Shown piece by piece: positions 1 through 10,530 of a stretch of 64,000 nt of DNA; position 1 is the stretch's first letter; every line of letters starts with the position of its first letter. A program made the position numbers and the translations under genes. The DNA lies in NCBI GenBank assembly GCA_965153355.1, contig OZ231128.1:24552001-24616000 (forward strand), given 5' to 3'. This DNA is from Flaccisagitta enflata (lineage: Eukaryota > Chaetognatha > Sagittoidea > Aphragmophora). Below the pieces are notes generated by a model that worked only from the letters and a program-made list of their open reading frames with translations, had not been told where the DNA came from and searched no databases.

Positions 1-41
1 CTGTCCCCCTTTGAGCAGCGACCCCGAAGGGGTCGATGACG
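1..41 (-). mobile_element. Left fragment of a family B dispersed repeat
   Basis: The window opens inside a family B copy: a CAGCGACCCCGAAGGGGTCGATGAC stretch in shortened form (key core CGAAGGGGTCGATGAC). Other copies (16.2, 23.76, 44.9 kb) continue with TATGCTTTCACACATATG. Here that continuation resumes only at 14364, after the element at 44-14363. The TA at 42-43 and 14364-14365 is therefore the insertion site. Confidence 0.6.
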
Positions 42-268
42 TACAGTAGATGTCGTCTAGACTTGGAAATACGGGGGAATTCACTACAGGAAGACAAATA
101 AACTTAAGAGACTGATATTTGAAATATAAACTAATAAAAGGATGCTTTATTGCCCATGGGTGTTGGTTGCTATGGAAACACATTTCCATGTATTCACACC
201 AAAGTATCAATATTTTGAGAATTTTTTTGAGGGAACATTGTTTAAAATAAAATTTGCTACAACTTTCC

Positions 269-530
269 GAAACAAGATTTTGTCTCAGGTTTCCCACGCG
301 TTTCAATGCAAAACCAAGAGACAATAGCTCTGAAAGCTGAGACATTTGAGACAAAACTTGAGACTATGAGACATACCTGAGACATAGGCCCAAAGGCATT
401 AAAATTACATTCCTGATTCCGGTCTCCTTCTATCAAAATCCCTTTGTCTCTTTGTTCCTCAAACCAACTGTCTCTTATTGAGTGGTCTCATTAAGTTTCC
501 AATTCACTTTGTCTCATCATAGCTCTTCCT
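269..530. repeat. GAGACA/TGTCTC-rich sequence
   Basis: Irregular repeats of GAGACA and TGTCTC fill this stretch. The same words dominate 8.9-13.9 kb at the other side of the inserted block. No gene is seen. Confidence 0.5.
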
Positions 531-649
531 TTGCTGTTTTTACTAGGTCCTATATATGTAGTTTTAATTCGTACGCATAAAGGTACAGATTGTCATACAT
601 CAACGAACAACTACTACTACAATGATCAGTGTGAGGGGGGGGGGAAGAG

Positions 650-1744
650 CTACGGAGACAGAGCCACAATCTTTCTCACAATTGAGTTACCCATCGAGGG
701 AATTCTACGAAGAAAATTAGATTTCCGTTTTTGAAACGTTTCACTTATGGAAAGGTAGCCATAGTTACTTCTAAGTTCCCTGGTACTTTCCCACCGAGAA
801 AAAGAAAAGATTTTACGTATGGCATCATTCACAGCCGTATTCAATCGTAAAATATCGCTGCTGGCAAGATCCTTCACCTCGCATGCGTACAAAAATTTTG
901 GTACACAAATCGAGTAAAGAATTTTCATCAAAATCTCATTACTAGGCTTACCATCAACGTTAAGGACTGAGTTAGACGCACGGTAAAAAGCACGTAATTC
1001 AGCTTCACACGAGCACAAGAATTGTTTTCCAGATAAATCAGTGGCACCTAGGTATTTCCACTCTCGTACTACATCAATTACATTTCCTTTCAATGTAAAC
1101 CGCGTATTAGTTAAATCAGAATAATTTTTACCAAATGTAACAACCTTTGTTTTTTTAAAGTTGTACTCAATACACCAGTAATCGCCATATTCAGTACAAA
1201 TATCAATCAGTTTCTGTAAGGAGGATCTAGTTGGGGCCAAAAGAGCAAGATCATTGGCATAAAGAATCGCCGCTAGAAATAAATCTATTATATGACAACC
1301 ACAACCACTGTTTTGTAAAAGACTAATGAGATCATCCAAGTAAATAGCAAAAAGTCGTGGGCTGAGAACGCCACCTTGTTTCACACCGGAAGTTACTCTA
1401 AATGTATAGCTAAATGCATCTTTCCATTTACATTTTACGAACATATTGCCATACCAATAGACTAGGATCTTTAAAAAACAAAGGGGTACGTCACGATTCA
1501 TTAATTTTATAAAAATTCCATTGTGATCGACTTTGTCAAACCCTTTCGTACAATCAAGGAAAGCCGCAAAAACATTTGATCCATTTTCACAAAAGAAATT
1601 AATACAAGTTTTTAAAACATAAATCGCATGCACAGTAGAATGCCTACTTTAATAGCCATATTGCAAGTCACTACTAGAGAGCCATTCACGAAATTTCAAA
1701 AGAAGCCCATGTTCAAACATGTAAGAAAAGATAGGACTTAAAGT
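650..1744 (-). pseudogene. LINE ORF2, reverse transcriptase palm and C-terminal part (decayed)
   Basis: Read on the minus strand this continues the RT domain begun at 6512-6970. After the 9-bp duplicated target it reads SPIFSYMFEHGLL, then DLQYGY, an in-frame TAA at 1649-1651, FLDCTKGFDKVDH (RT motif A), SGVKQGGVLSPRLFAIYLDDL (motif B, in pieces: VKQGG, LSP), then YANDLALLAP where YADD is expected (motif C). The metal-binding Asp is Asn, so it is catalytically dead. Later EWKYLG and the C-terminal RRI end fit non-LTR elements of the CR1/L2/Jockey group. The stop codon, the YAND change and the insertion at 1745 all say pseudogene. The 3' end of the element lies somewhere in 530-650. Confidence 0.9.
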
Positions 1745-3025
1745 AGGGGGAGAACCATCAAAGCCTGAGGGAAGCCTTAGGCCAAAGTGTTCATTCCAGA
1801 ATGCCCACCCTTGGCTCTAATTGTGGAGGGGCCCTCACTTAAACACCTTACAACCATAAACTGAAAAAAAATTCAGTGTATACGTCAACTCCTGGGGCGT
1901 ATATATGTATACCAAGCAATGCAGCATTTTAAGCGAAAATCCTTATTTTTCAACATAGTTTTCTGATATAAAAAAATTATTCTCCTGTAAAAAAGTATTG
2001 GAATTGGTTTAGTTAAGAGATATTTTAAAGTAAAGCATGAAATTGGGATATAGGGGACAGGAGCCCCCAGGGGGACCCTTCAGGGGCTCTACACAAGGGG
2101 CCCAAAATGGCAAAAATAGCTGAAAATTGATAAAAATCACAATTTTTGTTATTGTCATCTCTGCTTCATGGTCATCTGCCGAGTTAATTAGCTCTCAAAA
2201 TACTCTGAACTGGTATTGAGGATCAAAAACAAATGTTAGGAGCCCCTGGGGACTCCAACCAAAGGACCCCAAGGGCTCAAAAGTGCTCAATCAACACTTG
2301 AAAATGGTGGAAATGACCAATATCATGATATTTTGTTGTTGTTCCTGCTCCATTGATATCACAGGAGTGAATTTGATCTCAAGATACTGAAATTAGCGAT
2401 GCGATTTTGTCTTTTGTTTTTTCATCAACAGCCCTCTGTCAAAAGTTCGCTTTGCACTGTCATGGTGACATCCATTGCAGACAAAGATCGTGAAACAATG
2501 GGGAAGAGATAGACGTCGTCATTGATTTTTAATGATAGCTTGAGTATTTTTCCTTCCCGGGAGTCACTATTACGATTACTTCTTCATTGTGTGCTTTATA
2601 TGATACAATTTTATATGAGGAGTCAGCCCAAATTTTCACCGCATTTATCTCCTTCGGAAACTAAGCTTAAATCAACGGGCCCTGTCCCGAGCATTTTTGT
2701 CCGCAATGCTGTGGCCCAGTAGGGAGCTTAAGACCGGCGCCAGGAAGTCACAGGAATTAAGAAGTTTTCTTCAGATTTCCGTTTCCTTCCGTAAATGCAA
2801 AATATTGTACTTAGCTAATTGAGGGACATATGAATTGGATATTCTTTACCCAGTTTGGACGTATGCATGCTTGATGAGTCAGCAGACAACGGGAAAACAT
2901 TGAATGTCCTCATATAATAAATGCCATGAGCCATGCTACTGAAATCTGGATGGGGCCACTAGAAACCTTATGCAGAGGGGCCCAAAGGGCTCAAATAAGC
3001 CAACTTGACACTATCAAAAGTGCTA

Positions 3026-4260
3026 ATAGCAGCCCAAAGGCAGTAAGTGGTCAACGGTACCCGTTGCCTGCTTGAGTAGTGTGTGATTTAAGTTGAGGGA
3101 GAGCAGGGCAGCGGCCCTGAAGGGGACGAAGTCCTGTAGAACACAGGGGGAATCCGTCCGTCCAACCGTCCCCCCCGCCCCATCCTCAGGGCTTCGTCTC
3201 CTTTGGGGCCTATTCTGACCCAAATTCTGCCAAATAGCCCAAATCCAAGCAGTATGGCCCAAATCTAAGCAAAATGGCCCAAATCCAAGCATAATGGCCC
3301 AAATCCAAGAGAAATGGCCCAAATCTGGTGAAAATCTAGGTATTGAAGGCCACAGTATAGGTCTAAGAGGCCAAAATAATGTACCTCGGGCCGTAATTGG
3401 GGTTTTCTGGCCAGATTTGAGCCATTTTGCTCGGATTTGGGCCATTATGCTTGGATTTGGGCCATTTTGCTTAGATTTAGGCTATTTGGCAGAATATGGG
3501 TTGGAATAGGCCCAAAAGGAGACAAAGCCCTGAGGATGGGGCGGGGGGGACAGACGGACGCACGGATGGATGGACGGAGGGACGTAGGGACAGATTCCTC
3601 CTGTGCCGCTGCCCAAAAATAACAAAAATCCTGAAATTTTGGTTTTTGGGCAGTGGCCCTGAAGGGGACAATGTCCTGTAGAATACTGGGGTCTTTTGCT
3701 TGTTGGTCCACCCGTTTGTCCATTTGTTCCCCGTTAAGCCTCCAAAGCCTAAAATTTGCCATCTCAGGCCTGCAATCTGCCCTCTTAAGCCTGGAATCTG
3801 CACTCTCAGGCACAAAAATTGTCCTCTCAGGCCTGAAATCTGCCCTCTCATACCTGAAATTCTTTCTTCCATGCCTGAAATCTGCCCTTTCAGATATGAC
3901 ATCTGTCCTAGACCTCAAATCAGCCCTCTCAGGCCTCAAATCTGGTTTCTTAGGCGTTAAATCAGTCCCCTCAGGCCTCTAATCTGCTGTGGCTGGCTTC
4001 AAATCTGACCTCCAAAGCTTCAAAATCAGCCATCTCAGGCTTGAAAACAGCCCTGTCAAACCTCAAACCAGCTCTCTCATAATGGGCTGATGGGCAGATA
4101 GATGGACTAACAAATGGAAGTCCTGTGTTCTAGAGGACTTTGTCCTCTCTGGGGCCGCTGCCCTGCTTCCCCTCACTCCAATTCACAATCATGCAAAGCA
4201 GGGCATTGGGTATCGCTGACCACATATTGCCCATGGGGGTCCTGTTGTTACTGTTTTATT
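3026..4260. mobile_element. Family B copy or copies with 20-bp internal tandem repeats
   Basis: Family B landmarks recur: GGTCAACGGTACCCGTTGCC at 3050, GCAGCGGCCCTGAAGGGGACGA at about 3109 (shown shortened: GCGGCCCTGAAGGGG), GTCCTGTAGAACACAGGG, GGCAGTGGCCCTGAAGGGG at 3651, GGGGCCGCTGCCCTGC at 4152 and CAAAGCAGGGCATTGGGTAT. Two tandem blocks lie inside: CCCAAATCCAAGCAAAATGG (about 3229-3500) and GGCCTGAAATCTGCCCTCTCA-type units (about 3745-4080). The reading frames in this stretch are repeat artefacts. Confidence 0.65.
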
Positions 4261-4299
4261 GTTACAACAGGAGTAAGAAGATACTGTAATCAGTTATTA

Positions 4300-5990
4300 G
4301 GGGGGAACAGAAATAAAGTTCAAAGGCCCCCAGGGGTCTCATCACGGTGGCCCTAAAGGCTTGAATGATCCAAATGACACTATTCAATTCTCTGATAATT
4401 CCAACAGCCGTGACAAATAGGCTGTCAAAGATTTGGCTTGACCAATGCTACTGGTAATCTTATCCAAAATTGAGTAGAAAAGATTGTTTGATTAGTTGGC
4501 AATTGAGTGATTGATTGATGAACAAGTAACCCAGGCTTACAACATTGTTACAGGTAGGCAGGATCATACAACCCCCCCCCCCCCATACACATGCAAACAA
4601 ACACAATCACAGACCAGCTAATTTTGCTTTCCATCCAAGCAGCAGGAACCCTTCCCAAAATCTTTCTGGCTGTCTTTCTACCTATATATCTTTCTATTAG
4701 TAAATCTATGCATTCATCTGTCTTTCTCACTATATTTTCATTTATCTATTAAATCAATCTATCAAGCTATCTCTTTTATCTATCTTTCTATGCATCTATC
4801 TTTACCCAGAGTCTGGGTCCCAGACCAATAGATGGATTAAACCTGTCAGAGTCCCCGACTAGAAACAGGCCATGGCTCACATTTTAGCTGCAAAGATGCA
4901 ATTCCATTCATGGCTTTGTCCCTCCTTTTGTACTTCAGTCCATTGTTCCTTTGGGCATGCTTGAGTTGAAAAGTGTGAAATTACACATTTGAGATGCTGC
5001 ATGTTTGTATGTGTGTGTGTGCATGTGTGTGTGTGTGTGCGTGTGCATGTGTGTGTGTATGAGTGAGTGCGTGTGTCAGTGGGAGGGATTGTTCTGCTTG
5101 TATACCCCAATCCTCAACATAATTGCAACCCTGGGTAACTTGCTTAGTCACCATTTTACTTTTACTATATTTTGTTTTATTTTTATATGTGGGGAAGCCA
5201 ATTGATCCATTCACACAAACACCCTTTCTTTGTTGTGTGTACACACCTGGGTCCTCTGTTGTGGATATGCAACTCTAAAAAAAGGCTTTGTCTGTCCATT
5301 GCTCCAGCCATTGGACTGTTCATGGTGATTGAGCCAAAAAATGGAAAAATAAGCACTTCAAAAACTTTTTGTACATGTGAGGGTGTGGATGGGGGTTGGA
5401 TGCCTCTGTCCACCCATCTGCAATATTGTGACCCCACATCACTTGTTTTCTCATCAATCCTTAAGGTCAACTGACCTTGGTCGCAAGCGCGTTGTGAAAA
5501 GGGAATGTAAATGAATGAATGTATGAATGAATGAATTAATGATCAGATGAACAGGAAACCTTAGACCTCTCTAGAAAAGCTTTGAAAAGCCAAAATAGTC
5601 GCAAAAATTTTGGAAATGACCTTTACAACAGGGGAATCAACCAACAGGCAAACTGACCTAAAACAAGCATGTAAAGTCGCATAGCAATGACTAAAAATCC
5701 AATCAATCATTCAATCAATTAAATAATCAATAGAGCAATCAAACAATACAATCAAATAATAGATCTTGAATATATTGATAAGTACCATAAATTATATGAT
5801 CCAACTATCAAAAATACGGAAATTTTAGTCAATTTTCCTGGATAGGGACCCTAAGTGCCCTCAGCCATCTAAGCTGTTCCCATGTACAAGATGATAGTAG
5901 CTTGATGGCAACTTTCCTCCTTCTAAAACAATGAAGCAGAAATAATGACCAAAAGCTCATGATTTTAGTCATTTTCAGCTTTTCCGGTAG
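4300..5990. repeat. Unassigned interior of the 4.77 kb insertion, with GT microsatellite and a family C2 remnant
   Basis: Mostly AT-rich sequence without a supportable gene. A TG/GT microsatellite spans about 5007-5080. A C2-type remnant (GTGTGGATGGGGGTTGGATG, then CACCCATCTGC and CACTTGTTTTC) spans about 5330-5455. GAAT/ATGA short repeats lie at 5505-5545. Confidence 0.45.
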
Positions 5991-6448
5991 TGATAATTTG
6001 TTTTTTTTAGACCCCTACAGATGGGGTCCCCAGGTGATCCTCACCTTTGTTACTGCTCCCCCACACCAGATGAAAGTATCTTGAAAGGAAATTGCCTCCT
6101 CTTATGATAATAAAGCAGAGAAAGAAAACAAAAAGAAATTGTGATTTTGGTCATTTTCAGCTTTTTTGGCTGTTCTAGGGACCCATTGAGAGCCCCTGGA
6201 GGGTCCCTCAGGGGCTCCCGTCCCCAATTTCCCAATTTTTATACTCCTCTGTCGAATACTTTTCAAGCTAGACCATTTCCTAAGTTTTCTCTCAATCTAT
6301 TATGAAATTATGAAAAAAGTTATGTGAAAACTGCCTTTACCGATTGTACTGTAATCCCATTAAGCATACCTGGATCATTAGTCATGAACAATTGGCACGA
6401 GTTGACGTTTCCTCATGAAATGTGATAATTTTCTTATCTTGCCCCCCT

Positions 6449-6972
6449 TCATAAATCACCCCTCCATGAGAAAATGCAAGGGTGGGCCAAAAATCTGGTA
6501 ATTCCTCCCCTACTTAAAGTTATTCCCCTATAATTAGAGGGATCGGATACATCACCGTCAACGTCTTTCACAAGGGGGGAGATAACGCCATGAAGAAAAT
6601 CAGTGGGGACGTAGCTGTGCATGAGCATAGAGTTAAATAATAACTGTAAATGTACAACAAGCTGAGGACTACCCATAAGAATATGTTCAGCCCTAAGAAA
6701 CGTGGCACTAGATTTATTCAACTTCAGTTTACTGACAATTTCCATCATGTCATCCCAGTTAAAAAAATATTCAGTAATAGATTCATCGTTCTTCAAACCA
6801 CAGTAAACATTGTACTTTTCCTGAAAAATTCGTTTCAGACGAGACATTGCATCAACATTGTTACTTGAATATACTTTTTCAAAAGAGGCAGCGAATTTAT
6901 TTGCAATTTTCTCCTCATCTACAACTCCATTTATTCGTGTAACATCAGAATATTCTTCCATCCATGCCAAAA
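6449..6972 (-). pseudogene. LINE ORF2, linker and start of reverse transcriptase
   Basis: Minus-strand peptide ending in DPSNYRGITL, the start of a non-LTR reverse transcriptase (NYRGITL is the RT 0/1 block). It lies one frame away from the upstream endonuclease reading frame: WHGWKNI in one frame and MAWMEEY in the next overlap near 6960, so a frameshift separates them. Sequence below 6512 belongs to the 4.77 kb insertion, not to the LINE. Confidence 0.88.
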
Positions 6973-8244
6973 TTTATCCGCGCGATTGCTAATAAGATCA
7001 TCATGTAAGTTATCAATACGTAGCTGGTCACGATCTCTTTCATGGCGTCTTAAAGAATACTTATAATTGTAATAAGTACGGCGCTTATTTTCAAAAATGG
7101 GACCATGTGATGGCCGGCCCAAATCTCGCCATAATGCTGCAGCGTCAATAGACATTTGTTTATGACGTGAAAGCTCGGAACTCCAATAATCATTTCTACA
7201 AAAATTATTTTTACGTGGTAAAATTTGATCTGCCTCGGCCATAACATTAATCAATTCAAAGTGATAGTTTTCAATATGAGCAATGTGACTACTATCGCTA
7301 CATAAATTATTACCGTGGCACATTTCATGTAAGTTGGGTGACAATTTTGCTAAGAGATACTCCATTTTTGCTTCGTAGTCATCTCTAGTTTGACCTTTAA
7401 CAAGACGCCAATTAATTACATCTCTCATGACAAAACGTTTAGGATTAAAAGTAATCAAATCGAGCTTAATACTTAATTCAATAGGGCAATGATCTGAAAC
7501 GTTTTCTCCATAATGACCGATAACAGTTCTGTCTACAAACGGAACAAGTTTTTCTGTTACTAATATGCCATCAATTAAAGTAAAAGAGGTGTTATTCTTT
7601 TTAAAATCTTGCCGTGTCCAAGCAGTAGAATAATTGAAATCAGTACTTAAATCGAGAGCTTTAACTAATCTGTATCGTGCAATGAAATCAGATAGAATGC
7701 ACTAAAAAGGATGATTTCCTTGATAAATATTGCAGTTCATGTCCATGCAAATAATAAATTCAGAACCAGAGTAATCGTATAAAATGCTTTCGATTTGTGC
7801 AAGACATTCACTATATTCCATTTTACATTCAGAAATTTTAGATGAGTTCAGAAAAGGCATGTATACACTCAATACCACAACATTAAAATTGGCCGTGCTA
7901 ATTTCAATCGCCGTTATTCGAGGAAATCTATACTGAACACAAGGTTTTATGGCAAGGGAATATTTCTTGTTAAAAACAAATCCGGTCCCTCCAAACGGTC
8001 TGCCTAATTTAATTGCTTTATCTATACATTCACTCATGGCAGAGGTACCAAAGCCATCAAAATCATTGTGTAAACTTTTCAATGCATTAACACCACAATT
8101 CCTTTTAAAAGAGGGCCTTAGCCAATGTTCTTGTAAAGCCAAAATAGAATCACAATTAGCATCTAAATATGATAAAAGAAAAGACTTACTGTGATTTAAG
8201 CCATTTATGTTAAACGAGCATATATTTACAGTTGATAAAGACAT
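6931..8244 (-). pseudogene. LINE ORF2, apurinic endonuclease-like domain and linker
   Basis: The start codon is the ATG at 8242-8244. The peptide opens NICSFNINGL and has LQEHW near residue 40 and CMDMNCN near 170, typical of the exonuclease-endonuclease-phosphatase domain that nicks target DNA. A TAG at 7702-7704 breaks it, but the same frame continues with LIDGILV, then NVSDHCPIEL, holding the SDH motif that ends this domain. The frame runs on to 6931, where a frameshift leads into the RT. Without the stop this would be one long ORF2. Confidence 0.9.
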
Positions 8245-8940
8245 TTATCCTGAAGAAGCATTGGAGTCAGTAGTTGATGGTTGACCGGGTGATTGCTGAC
8301 CAGTAGATTCGTTATCACGAGATCGTTGAAGTCGAAATGGACGGACTTTGACGAACTTGGGCCAGAAGCCCCGCTCCATCACTAATGGCAGATCGTCGCG
8401 ATTAATCGTAAGCTTGAAGGATTTGAAACGACCGTGAGAGACCTTATTTTCTTCAAGAGCGATGACGTTCACACCGCGTTTTCGTATGTCGTCCTCAATT
8501 GTCCTCTTGTCGACGGTGGGACAAACATTTCCGATGTAACGATAGGCAAGCTGGGGCACGCCGCCCCACGACAGCTCGCCATTGTTGACACGTTGTCCAA
8601 TGAAGAGTTGACGATTTCCTCTCGTATTCGTACCCGCGCGATGAGGTGGACGAGGCTGTTGTCGTTGAGGACCGCCACCTCCCACACCCCCTGTTGGCGG
8701 CAGTTGGACTGCAGCACTCCAGCCACGTGACGGCGGTGGGGGTGGAGGTTCTTCAGATGAGGCAAGCGCTCTTGCCAGAGTCTCGTCCGCTCGTATTTGA
8801 CGAGATTCCGCGTCGGTGTTGGCGTCAACGTCGGCGCCGGCGTCAATGTGAGTAACAATGTGTGTAACATGTGAGTAACATGTAACATGTAACACGTGTG
8901 TAACATGTGAGTAACAATGTGTGTAACATCTCACATTCAA
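8245..8940 (-). pseudogene. LINE ORF1-like protein (5' truncated)
   Basis: The C-terminal half reads AYRYIGNVCPTVDKRTIEDD, then RGVNVIALEE, RFKSFKLTI and FWPKFVKVRPFRLQR, a layout I know from ORF1 proteins of invertebrate CR1/L2-like LINEs (an RNA-binding chaperone role is established for LINE ORF1s in general). The N-terminal 30 or so residues come from GTAACATGTGAG repeats and are not native; the real element begins near 8855. The stop TAA (8245-8247) touches the ORF2 ATG directly (TAAATG). Confidence 0.75.
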
Positions 8941-10330
8941 AATGTCTCATTACATATCATATTCACTATGTCTCATATCCACTATGTGTCATGTCTTATA
9001 TTCAATATGTCTCATGTCTCAGATTCACTATGTCGTATATTCACTATGTCTCATATTCACTGTGTCTCAAGTCTCATATTTACTATGTCTCATGTCTCAT
9101 ATTCACTTTGTCTCAAACTACTTGTCATATTCACACTACTTGTCATATTGACTTTTTTCATACTACTTGTCATATTCACCATGTCTCATACTACTTGTCA
9201 AATTCACCCTGTCCCATACTACTTGTCATATTCACTTTGACTCATACTACTTTTCATATTCACTTTGTCTCATACTACTTGATATATTCACTATGTCTCA
9301 TACTACTTGTCAAATTCACTTTGTCTTATACTAGTTATATGCACTGACTCATGCTATACAGTGACACCCTACTATAACACACCCAAAAGTGATATAAACC
9401 TGACAATATTAGATAGAAACTCTTTGACCTTTCATTTTTGTGGTTTCACTGTAGATGATCTGAGACAATTTGAATTTGATTTTTAGTATGAGACTTAAAA
9501 AATATGACTTGTAACATGTCTCATATTCACCATGTCTCATGTCTCATATTCACTCTGTCTCATACTACTTGCTATATTTACATGGTCTGATACTACTTGT
9601 CATATTCACTTTGTCTCACACTACTTGGCATATTCACTATATCTTATACTACTTGTCATATTCACTTTATCTCATACTACTTAATATATTCACTATGTCT
9701 CATATTACTTGTCATATTCACTTTGTCTCATACTAGTTATACGCACTGTCTCATGCTATACAGTGACACCCTGCTATAACAGACCCAAAAGTGATATAAA
9801 TCTGACAATATTAGATAAAAACTCTATGACCTTTCATTTTTGTGGTTTCACTGTAGATGATCTGAGACAGTTTGAATTTGATTTTTACTATGAGACAAAG
9901 TAAATATGACATGTATCATGTCTCATATTCACTATGTCTCCTGTCTCATATTCACTTTGTCTCATACTACTTGCTATATTCACACTGTCTCATACAACTT
10001 ATCATATTCACTTCGTCTCACGCTACTTGTCATATTCACTATATCCCATACTACTTGTCATATTCACTTTGTCTCAACTACTTGATATATTCACTATGTC
10101 TCATACTACTTGTCAAATGCACTTTGCCTCATACTAGTTATATGCACTGTCTCATGCTATACAGTGACACTCTACTATAACAGACCCAAAAGTGATATAA
10201 ATCTGACTTTATTAGATAAAAACTCTATGACCTTTCATTTTTCTGGTTTCACTGTAGCTGATCTGAGACAATTTGAATTTGATTTTTAGTATGAGACAAA
10301 ATGAATATGACAGCTAGTTTGAGACAAAGT
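8850..10330. repeat. GTCTCATA-type minisatellite in 400-bp higher-order units
   Basis: Units of about 27 bp, roughly CATATTCACTATGTCTCATA plus CTACTTGT, run through the region. Three higher-order blocks of about 400 bp are visible, each ending in GTTATATGCACTGTCTCATG and then a roughly 93-bp segment that starts TACAGTGACACCCT and ends GGTTTCACTGTA (about 9357, 9760 and 10157). All reading frames here are repeat translations. Confidence 0.85.
9357..9453. mobile_element. Small CAGTG-ended MITE, first of three copies in the higher-order repeat
   Basis: TA at 9357-9358 and 9452-9453 flanks a 93-bp segment with inverted ends CAGTGACACC and GGTTTCACTG. Copies sit at the same place in each 400-bp unit (about 9760-9855 and 10157-10255), so it was amplified with the satellite. 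Confidence 0.6.
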
Positions 10331-10439
10331 GAATCATATCAAAAAATTAAAAGTAAATATGACAGTTGGTCCAAGAAATAGTGAATATGATGGATAGTTG
10401 AGACAAAATGAGTATGAAAGCTAGTTTGAGACAAATAGA

Positions 10440-10530
10440 ATCATATCAAACAACTGACCCTTACCCTCTTTCCCTAACCCTAGACCCTCACCCAATCAAA
10501 CTTAACCCTAACCTAACCCTAACCCCCTCT
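10440..10530. repeat. Degenerate telomere-like CCCTAA run
   Basis: Several CCCTAA/CCTAACC words occur between 10455 and 10525, next to the palindromic satellite that also carries TTAGGGTTAGG in each unit. Confidence 0.6.

Larger units (their letters stand above)
1745..6511. mobile_element. 4.77 kb long-inverted-repeat insertion in the LINE, 9-bp target duplication
   Basis: ACTTAAAGT is present at 1736-1744 and 6512-6520. Removing everything between with one copy restores the RT reading frame exactly (ITL-S-PIF). The ends are AGGGGGAGAA and TCCTCCCCT. Long imperfect inverted arms follow: CCCACCCTTG near each edge, then GGGAGCCCC..GGGACCCTTCAGGGGCTC blocks at 2050-2110 mirrored at 6170-6230, and TAGCTGAAAATTGATAAAAATCAC mirrored (in part) near 6130-6170. 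Arms reach roughly 600-700 bp. A 9-bp duplication plus long arms resembles Mutator-like or foldback elements; no transposase is visible. Confidence 0.8.

Noticed and set aside
3023-3982. Several overlapping frames of 100-164 residues on both strands
   Set aside because: Translations of the 20-bp tandem units in a family B element.
8907-10180. Frames of SYSLCL/ILLVIFT-type repeats
   Set aside because: Translations of the 27-bp GTCTCATA minisatellite.
9353-10260. CRISPR-like regular spacing of repeats
   Set aside because: Repeats are degenerate, spacers are not unique, and the sequence is eukaryotic; it is a minisatellite.
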